Assembly: GCA_003150315.1 (NCBI GenBank)
Contig: QAML01000029.1
Coordinates: 1 to 18,987 of the forward strand
DNA length: 18,987 nucleotides
Direction: 5' to 3'
Origin: Prevotellaceae bacterium
GTDB lineage: Bacteria > Bacteroidota > Bacteroidia > Bacteroidales > Bacteroidaceae
The first letter of the stretch is position 1. Each line of letters begins with the position of its first letter. The notes under the pieces were generated by a model. The model had not been told where the DNA came from. It saw nothing but the letters and a program-made list of their open reading frames with translations, and searched no databases. Positions 14,742 through 18,987 of the stretch are shown one piece after another. The translations under genes and the position numbers were made by a program.

Positions 14742-14793
14742 AGCCTTTTCCATCTGCCTCCGGGCAGAACGGAGAAGGCTTTATGTTTTATTG
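14742..14793 (+). terminator. Second hairpin terminator upstream of the sigma-like gene
   Basis: AGCCTTTTCC (14742-14751) pairs with GGAGAAGGCT (14771-14780), with an inner CTGCC / GGCAG hairpin and a T-rich tail. A third AT-rich inverted repeat, ATTTTTGA / TCAAAAAT (14829-14856), lies just before the ribosome binding site of the next gene. I see no convincing -10/-35 pair in this gap. Confidence 0.55.
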
Positions 14794-14875
14794 GCTGCCC
14801 TATATGGCCGAATACCCGTAGTCTCCGGATTTTTGACTTTCAAAAAAATCAAAAATTCAAAGGAGATTACGAATA

Positions 14876-15436
14876 ATGTCTAACAAATATTTAGTATGGA
14901 AAGACGCTTCCTGCAACGGTCAGAATATCGAATGGATTGATATGAATGGAACTGACTTTTTTCACTTTCTGAATTCCGACGAGGGTAAAGACAGGTATTT
15001 TATTCTTCTGGACAATGATGTTTGCCCCGATGACGATGTGATCTTTATTGAGGCAACGGAAGGCCAGTACAACGAATGGTACAAAGAATATTGCCACCAC
15101 TGTTATCTGAATCGATTTTACCCGGAAGGGGGAATTCTTTCACTTGATATGTCTCTGAGCAACGAGGATGTTTGTTCCTATCATGAAATTGCCGTTGACG
15201 TAAATGTGGATGTGGCGGGAACAGCCATTGATGCTGCGATGATTAACACGCTACCTTACGCACTCAGCACACTGAGTCCAGTACGGAGAGAAGCCATTCG
15301 CTTAAAATATTTCAAATACCCAAATAAAAGCGATGCAGAAATTGCAACACTGTTATTCATTAACGCTGAAGCATTTGAGGATCGCCGGAGGCAAGCAATA
15401 AGGGACTTAAAAAATTTTTATCACGGAATTCGCTAA
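14876..15436 (+). CDS. Sigma-70 region-4-like protein of a mobile element
   Basis: The 186-residue protein has a C-terminal third reading PYALSTLSPVRREAIRLKYF, followed by SDAEIATLLFINAEAFEDRR and QAIRDLKNFY. This is the sigma region-4 helix-turn-helix that recognises -35 elements. The N-terminal part is acidic (DNDVCPDDDVIFIEATEGQ) and has no region 2, so it is not a complete sigma factor. Proteins of this form are frequent in clostridial integrative elements. The start ATG has AGGAG 10 bases upstream. It follows two terminators and precedes the boxA/structured stretch, so it is probably its own transcription unit. It may direct expression of element genes, which is inferred. Confidence 0.72.
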   Translation: MSNKYLVWKDASCNGQNIEWIDMNGTDFFHFLNSDEGKDRYFILLDNDVCPDDDVIFIEATEGQYNEWYKEYCHHCYLNRFYPEGGILSLDMSLSNEDVCSYHEIAVDVNVDVAGTAIDAAMINTLPYALSTLSPVRREAIRLKYFKYPNKSDAEIATLLFINAEAFEDRRRQAIRDLKNFYHGIR

Positions 15437-15498
15437 AAAAATACCCAATGGGTAGTGAGAGGACAAACCAATTATGCAAAGCAGGTTTTTGTTTTCTC

Positions 15499-15879
15499 CG
15501 GTTCATTTGAACCGCTGTTCTTTGAAAACTGAATACCAGATCATCAGGTACTATCCTGCTGCGGGCAAATCAATGCCAGCCACCTCGGCGGTGCGCCACA
15601 ATCCTCTTATGAGGGGAGCGATCAACACCTGCCGCGAATATTGGGCTGCTCCCAATATGGCCATGAAACGCAGCAGTCCAACGATACTTCCGCCCAGCCA
15701 CAGCTGCACGCGATGGGGGCGGCTCGGAGCGATCCTCGGAGGGGAGTGATTCCCATGAGGCAGGAGCAAACTGCCGCCTGATGATTTCCTTTTGCTCAGG
15801 GCGTCGAGGACAAATTTGAGCAGAATCATAACAAATGTGAGGACATCCGGGCGCAGCGCTGGAAGGCATTGCGTCCCGG
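15499..15879 (+). ncRNA. Candidate structured non-coding RNA or long leader
   Basis: The 479 bases between the sigma-like gene and mazF hold no credible gene but several strong hairpins in series: CGGTTC-ATTT-GAACCG (15499-15514), CCTC-TTAT-GAGG (15603-15614), ATATTGGG-CTGCT-CCCAATAT (15638-15658), GGCAG-GAGCAAA-CTGCC (15759-15775), TGCTCA / TGAGCA (15793-15822) and CCGGGCGCA / TGCG.CCCGG (15847-15879). A boxA precedes most of them. The stretch is GC-richer than its surroundings. Frames on both strands lack ribosome binding sites and read as chance. It is either a standalone RNA or a structured leader of the mazF-xis-int operon. I cannot assign it to a known family. Confidence 0.45.
15516..15530 (+). 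promoter_or_regulatory. boxA-type antitermination sequence
   Basis: TGTTCTTTGAAAACT differs at one position from the Bacillus-type rRNA boxA (TGCTCTTTGAAAACT), the RNA site bound by NusB/NusE to make polymerase resist termination. It follows directly on a hairpin and precedes a long structured untranslated stretch. That is where processive antitermination would be useful. Confidence 0.6.
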
Positions 15880-15915
15880 AATCCTCTTTACTTAGAAAGC
15901 AGATCGGAGGCTTTT

Positions 15916-16299
15916 ATGTTAAAGAACGACTGGGAGTTTCATCGCGGCGATATTTACTATGCCAATCTGAATCCTTTTTTTGGCTCCGAACAGGGTGGCA
16001 ACCGCCCGGTTCTTGTCCTTCAAAATGATGTGGGCAATTACTTTTGCCCGACGCTGATCGTCGCACCATTGACGAGCAATATTTGGAAGAAAGCAGAGCA
16101 GCCTACACATTACTTGCTGGATGGCATACGCGGCCTCCGGGGCCAGTCGATCGTGCTGCTGGAGCAGATCAAGACAATCGACAAACGGCGCGTTGATCGC
16201 TATATCGGAAAAGTCACCCGCGAACAGATGGACGGGATTGATGAGGCGCTGCAGGTCAGTCTCGGCATTTACATCCCTGAAGAAATTGAAGCACCGTAA
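15916..16299 (+). CDS. mazF: MazF/PemK-family endoribonuclease toxin
   Basis: A 127-residue, full-length MazF-fold protein. Its family segments are HRGDIYYANLNPFFGSEQGG (9-28), NRPVLVLQND (29-38), CPTLIVAPLTS (44-54) and RGQSIVLLEQIKTIDKRR. The conserved Arg (R30) and Thr (T53) of the RNA-cleaving site are present. MazF cuts mRNA at short motifs and is normally held by a MazE antitoxin upstream. None is encoded here: the preceding 479 bases are non-coding. The ATG has GGAGG 5 bases upstream. The next gene, an excisionase-like HTH protein, follows after 13 bases and could be an unusual partner. MazF-like proteins without a nearby antitoxin are common in such elements. Confidence 0.87.
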   Translation: MLKNDWEFHRGDIYYANLNPFFGSEQGGNRPVLVLQNDVGNYFCPTLIVAPLTSNIWKKAEQPTHYLLDGIRGLRGQSIVLLEQIKTIDKRRVDRYIGKVTREQMDGIDEALQVSLGIYIPEEIEAP

Positions 16300-16312
16300 A
16301 GGAGGAAAAACG

Positions 16313-16555
16313 ATGTTTGAAGAAAAAATAGAAAAGATGAATAACGTTGCCGTGACACCGGCGATTTCTGCTGATTCGGAAAGCCCTTTTATCAAGCGCA
16401 CATATACGGTCGATGAAATTCAGGACATTCTTGGTATTAGCCGATCCTCCGCATATAACTTTGTGAAGCAGGGACTTTTCCGCACGGTCCGCGTGGGTGG
16501 CAGCATCCGAATTTCCAAAAAGAGCTTTGACGAGTGGCTGGACAAGCAACTTTGA
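16313..16555 (+). CDS. Excisionase-type HTH protein, copy 1
   Basis: This 80-residue protein has a C-terminal excisionase-type winged HTH (RTYTVDEIQDILGISRSSAY, then FVKQGLFRTVRVGGSIRISK and FDEWLDKQL). The first 25 residues are acidic and variable. AAAGGAGG lies 7 bases before the ATG at 16313. It is a tandem paralogue of the gene at 16675, and the C-terminal 50 residues are nearly the same. Xis-type proteins bend DNA at attachment sites and set integrase direction. Being cotranscribed with mazF, this copy may instead regulate it. Confidence 0.82.
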   Translation: MFEEKIEKMNNVAVTPAISADSESPFIKRTYTVDEIQDILGISRSSAYNFVKQGLFRTVRVGGSIRISKKSFDEWLDKQL

Positions 16556-16562
16556 GTATGTC

Positions 16563-16646
16563 AAGGATGTCGTTTTAAAAATCGGCATCCTTTATGCCTC
16601 TGCCGTTGGAACGTAGAATATAGCCAGGATGAAACCTGGCTATATT
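16563..16646 (+). repeat. Two strong hairpins between the duplicated xis genes
   Basis: AAGGATGTCG / CGGCATCCTT (16563-16592) has a 10-bp stem with one G-T pair. AATATAGCCAGG / CCTGGCTATATT (16617-16646) has a 12-bp perfect stem and 6-base loop. Neither has a clear T-run, so they are not ordinary terminators. They could be RNA processing or stability elements, or DNA-binding sites of the adjacent HTH proteins or the integrase. Confidence 0.6.
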
Positions 16647-16674
16647 CAAGTTCTGGTGGAAAGGAGGATACGCC

Positions 16675-16914
16675 ATGTTTGAAGATAAAATTGAAACTCT
16701 GAATCGGGAGATTGATTCTGGTGAAAGGCAAAGCGAGGCTGGGAGCTTTGAAAAACGGACATATACTGTTTCCGAGATTCAGGACATTCTTGGCATCAGT
16801 CATACCGCGGCATACTGTTTCGTAAAGCAAGGTCTGTTCCGTACCGTGCGAATCGGCAACAGTATTAGAATTTCAAAAAAGAGTTTTGACGAGTGGCTGG
16901 ACAAAAACATATAA
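16675..16914 (+). CDS. Excisionase-type HTH protein, copy 2
   Basis: A 79-residue paralogue of the preceding small gene: MFEDKIETLNREID, then RTYTVSEIQDILGISHTAAY, FVKQGLFRTVRIGNSIRISK and FDEWLDKNI. The DNA-binding half differs from copy 1 at only a few positions, while the N-terminal linker is different. AAAGGAGG lies 8 bases upstream of the ATG. The duplication with its own ribosome binding site and intervening hairpins suggests selection to keep both copies, either for dose or for two different sites. I cannot tell which is the true excisionase. Confidence 0.8.
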   Translation: MFEDKIETLNREIDSGERQSEAGSFEKRTYTVSEIQDILGISHTAAYCFVKQGLFRTVRIGNSIRISKKSFDEWLDKNI

Positions 16915-16943
16915 GGTTCAGAACTGGTACATAGGAGGTCAGC

Positions 16944-17165
16944 ATGAACGAACATAGAGTAAAAACCAGTATGTCCGTTATGGAAATGGGCAAATTGCTG
17001 GGGATTGGGAAAACTGATGCGTATTGGCTTATCAAAAAGAAACCATTTGAAATTATCATCGTGGATAAAAAAATGCGTATCATGATCGGCAGTTTTGAAA
17101 AGTGGTATGCAGCACAGTCGCATTACCACAAAGTCGCGTCCGTAGATTTGGGGAAGGAGGAATAA
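16944..17165 (+). CDS. Third, diverged excisionase-like protein
   Basis: The 73-residue protein has the same overall winged-HTH plan: SVMEMGKLLGIGKTDAYWLI, then KKPFEIIIVDKKMRIMIGSF and FEKWYAAQSH. It is much less similar to the first two copies than they are to each other. TAGGAGG is 6 bases before the ATG, and the stop is only 3 bases before the integrase start, so it is coupled to integrase translation. Direct adjacency to int makes this the best candidate for the actual excisionase (Xis). Confidence 0.75.
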   Translation: MNEHRVKTSMSVMEMGKLLGIGKTDAYWLIKKKPFEIIIVDKKMRIMIGSFEKWYAAQSHYHKVASVDLGKEE

Positions 17166-17168
17166 GAG

Positions 17169-18548
17169 ATGGCTTCTATTATCAAGCGTAGAAATAAGTT
17201 TTCTGTTGTTTACCGTTTTGTAGATGAAAACGGTGTCCAGCGGCAGCGTTGGGAAACCTTTAACACCAATGCTGAAGCTAAAAAGAGAAAATCCGAGGTT
17301 GAGTTTCAACAAGACAGCGGGACATTCATCGTCCCGACTGCCAAGACGCTGGATGATCTTCTCCGAGAATACATGTCAATATACGGTGTAAACACATGGG
17401 CAATGTCAACTTACGAATCCCACAAAGCGCTGATTACCAATTACATATCACCAATCATCGGTGACATGAAGCTGGACGACATCAATACCCGTGTTATGGA
17501 TCAGTATTTTCAGAGCCTCCAAAAAGTCAAAAGCGTCACCAGCAGATACGTCCACGCAAAGAATGAGTACCTTTCAGTGCATATCATCCGTGAGGTTTTT
17601 AAGCTCCTTCGTAATGCTTTTAATCAGGCGGTAAAATGGGAAATGATGTCCCGAAATCCTGTTGTGAATTGCACCATCCCCAAAGAGGAACATGAAAAGC
17701 GTGAAATCTGGACCGCCGAAACACTGTTCAAGGCACTGGAAGTCTGCGATGATGATATTATTGCACTGGCAATCAATTTGGCGTTCTCTTGTTCTCTCAG
17801 AATGGGAGAACTATTGGCTTTGACATGGGACTGTATCGACATTACACAGCAAAGCATCGACGAAGGCCACGCAAATATCTATGTAAACAAAGAACTTCAA
17901 CGTGTGAGCCGCTCGGCACTGGAGGCTCTGAACGGGAAAGACGTTATCAAGAAATTCCCGCCTGCGCTCGCAAGTACCAATACTTCTCTCGTTCTGAAAC
18001 AGCCCAAAACCAAGACCAGTGTCAGACGTATCTACCTCCCCAAAACAGTTGCTGAGATGCTGCGGAAAAGGAAGACAAGCCTTGATGAGATGAAGGATCT
18101 GTTTGGAGATGAGTATCTCGATTATGATTTGGTATTCTGTTCCTCAAACGGGCATCCCCTCGAAGCCAGCTACATCAACCGCGGCTTCTCTAAGCTGATC
18201 CGTGAAAATGGTCTTCCCAAGGTGGTCTTTCACAGCTTGAGACATTCAAGCATTACCTATAAGCTCAAGCTCAACGGCGGAGACATGAAGTCAGTCCAAG
18301 GTGATTCCGGTCATGCACAAATGCGGATGATCGAAGATGTCTATTCTCATATTTTAGACGAGGACAGAGCAACCAATGCGCAGCGTTTTGAAGCAGAGTT
18401 TTATTCTAAGTCTGAAGCGCCGGAAATGCCTGCCGCATCGGCTGCACCTGCTTCGGAGCTGACTGACAGCGACAAAGCAAAGTTCATACAGCTTTTGTCA
18501 AATCCTGAATTTGCAACGCTCATTAAATCTTTCGTTGGTAGTGTATAA
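17169..18548 (+). CDS. int: Tyrosine recombinase integrase
   Basis: A 459-residue integrase with all the catalytic residues: R211 (CSLRMGELLALTW), a beta-hairpin lysine near 280-282 (KTKTSVRRIYL), H355-x-x-R358 (HSLRHSSITYKL), H382 (DSGHAQMRM) and the nucleophile Y392 (DVYSHI). The N-terminus has an arm-binding domain (IIKRRNKFSVVYRFVDENG), followed by a SAM-like core-binding domain (about 60-165). The last 50 residues are an Ala/Ser-rich tail. GGAGG is 8 bases upstream of the ATG. It would recombine the element with the tRNA-Arg site 300 bases downstream. A strong terminator follows immediately. Confidence 0.93.
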   Translation: MASIIKRRNKFSVVYRFVDENGVQRQRWETFNTNAEAKKRKSEVEFQQDSGTFIVPTAKTLDDLLREYMSIYGVNTWAMSTYESHKALITNYISPIIGDMKLDDINTRVMDQYFQSLQKVKSVTSRYVHAKNEYLSVHIIREVFKLLRNAFNQAVKWEMMSRNPVVNCTIPKEEHEKREIWTAETLFKALEVCDDDIIALAINLAFSCSLRMGELLALTWDCIDITQQSIDEGHANIYVNKELQRVSRSALEALNGKDVIKKFPPALASTNTSLVLKQPKTKTSVRRIYLPKTVAEMLRKRKTSLDEMKDLFGDEYLDYDLVFCSSNGHPLEASYINRGFSKLIRENGLPKVVFHSLRHSSITYKLKLNGGDMKSVQGDSGHAQMRMIEDVYSHILDEDRATNAQRFEAEFYSKSEAPEMPAASAAPASELTDSDKAKFIQLLSNPEFATLIKSFVGSV

Positions 18549-18553
18549 ATTAA

Positions 18554-18588
18554 AAGGAGCAGTCTCATTCAGTGTGAGACTGCTCCTT
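18554..18588 (+). terminator. Integrase terminator
   Basis: A 14-bp perfect stem (AAGGAGCAGTCTCA / TGAGACTGCTCCTT) with a 7-base loop lies 6 bases after the integrase stop. The T-run is short, but the stem is very stable. Confidence 0.85.
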
Positions 18589-18591
18589 GCT

Positions 18592-18816
18592 TTAAGCCGC
18601 TGGAACCTCTATAATGCTTACAGATAAGTTGAAACGAGGCGTGCATATCTGCACCAGATTGTATTTGAACCTTCTGCCGTTTCTTCGCAGGGCGGCAAAC
18701 AAACCACCAATCGGAAAGCTCAAAAGACCTTCAAATCGCCGTAACACCTCAGTAAGATTCAGAATCTGAGTTGCTGGAAATACCGTTAAACACTGGACTT
18801 TGAGCGATTCAGTGGA
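18592..18816 (-). pseudogene. Open frame without ATG between integrase and attachment site
   Basis: The frame is open for 74 codons on the minus strand and ends at TAA (18594-18592). The translation looks protein-like (TEVLRRFEGLLSFPIGGLFA, later FKYNLVQICTPRFNL and SIIEVPAA). No ATG exists; the best internal start is GTG at 18747, with no clear ribosome binding site. It could be a decayed gene end or chance coding on the integrase-att spacer. The same 300 bases contain a 13-bp palindrome AGATTC-A-GAATCT (18755-18767) and the inverted pair CACTG / CAGTG (18791-18814), possible integrase arm or Xis sites. Confidence 0.3.
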
Positions 18817-18850
18817 TTATTCATAACGGCTAAAATGCTGATTGGCGGCT

Positions 18851-18895
18851 CTCCTAAGCGTTAGGCCGCTGGTTCGATTCCAGTCGGGGACACCA
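18851..18895 (+). other. Attachment site: 3' fragment of tRNA-Arg(CCU)
   Basis: The sequence gives an anticodon loop CTCCTAA (anticodon CCT), a 5-base variable loop AGGCC, and a T arm GCTGG-TTCGATT-CCAGT. The 3' acceptor strand CGGGGAC, discriminator A and encoded CCA complete it. The 5' half that should precede it (acceptor GTCCCCG, D arm, matching anticodon stem) is absent. It is therefore a truncated copy, as expected where a tyrosine integrase has recombined at the 3' end of a tRNA gene. The intact tRNA should lie at the other end of the element, outside this window. Confidence 0.8.
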
Positions 18896-18922
18896 TGCCG
18901 GATACGGTTGTCCGTGCGGAAA

Positions 18923-18956
18923 GCCGGAGGGTGCTTTGAATGCGGCCTCCGGCTTT
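18923..18956 (+). terminator. Hairpin terminator beyond the tRNA fragment
   Basis: GCCGGAGG (18923-18930) pairs with CCTCCGGC (18946-18953), flanked by AA on the left and TTT on the right. It probably terminated the original tRNA transcript, so this part is likely host chromosome. Confidence 0.65.
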
Positions 18957-18987
18957 GCTGTATCCTTTGGAGGCATGCATCCTGTAC

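Noticed and set aside
15474..15869. Overlapping open frames on both strands in the non-coding stretch
   Set aside because: They lack good ribosome binding sites, overlap each other antisense and are rich in residues expected from GC-rich hairpins. The RNA reading is simpler.
18597..18604. GCCGCTGG near the integrase terminator, matching the tRNA fragment
   Set aside because: Only eight bases are shared with 18865-18872 and the flanks differ, so this is likely chance, not a second att core.
18820..18895. A complete tRNA gene at the right end
   Set aside because: No 5' acceptor strand, D arm or matching anticodon 5' stem precedes the 3' half.
1..18987. CRISPR arrays, insertion sequences and conjugation genes
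   Set aside because: No regularly spaced repeats, transposase motifs, relaxase or type IV secretion proteins were found in any frame.

Overview
The window looks like one end of a mobile genomic island in a Clostridia-type Firmicute (Bacillota). The reasons are strong AGGAGG-type ribosome binding sites, a GEMM-I (c-di-GMP-I) riboswitch, a Firmicutes-type boxA, and a gene set typical of clostridial integrative elements: XRE regulators, ImmA/IrrE peptidases, a Y-family polymerase, a sigma-region-4 protein, a MazF, excisionase-like proteins and a tyrosine integrase. The right edge of the element is a 45-nt 3' fragment of a tRNA-Arg(CCU) gene at 18851-18895, which I read as an attachment site. The other end, and any conjugation genes, lie outside the window. 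No relaxase or secretion genes are visible.

Region 1 (1-8870, minus strand) is a defence operon. In transcription order it runs: promoter, c-di-GMP-I riboswitch with intrinsic terminator, small HTH gene, brxF-like, brxC/DUF6079-type ATPase, pglX-type adenine methyltransferase, a four-helix membrane protein (KwaA-like), a DUF4868/KwaB-like protein, a 53-residue ORF, and the first codons of one more gene at the window edge. This reads as a BREX type 3-like operon with a Kiwa-like pair inserted after the methyltransferase. The expected helicase, pglZ and brxA genes are not in the window and may lie past position 1.

Region 2 (8940-9972) holds a SLOG/DUF1273 protein and a divergent XRE regulator sharing a promoter region, closed by a bidirectional terminator. 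Region 3 (9991-11861, minus) is an operon of XRE repressor, ImmA/IrrE peptidase, zinc ribbon, RNA-polymerase-alpha-CTD-like protein and a small basic protein.

Region 4 (11890-12050) is a control region with about six copies of an AACTTCCG operator. One copy lies in the spacer of each of two divergent promoters. Region 5 (12055-14585, plus) is an operon of Y-family polymerase, a small partner, a second ImmA/IrrE peptidase and a zinc ribbon. Regions 6 and 7 (14586-18548, plus) carry long hairpins, a sigma-region-4 protein, a boxA followed by a roughly 380-nt structured non-coding stretch, MazF, three excisionase-like proteins and the integrase.

The main discovery candidate is the pairing of a second-messenger riboswitch with a composite BREX-3/Kiwa operon. 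All family calls come from reading motifs by eye, without database searches.
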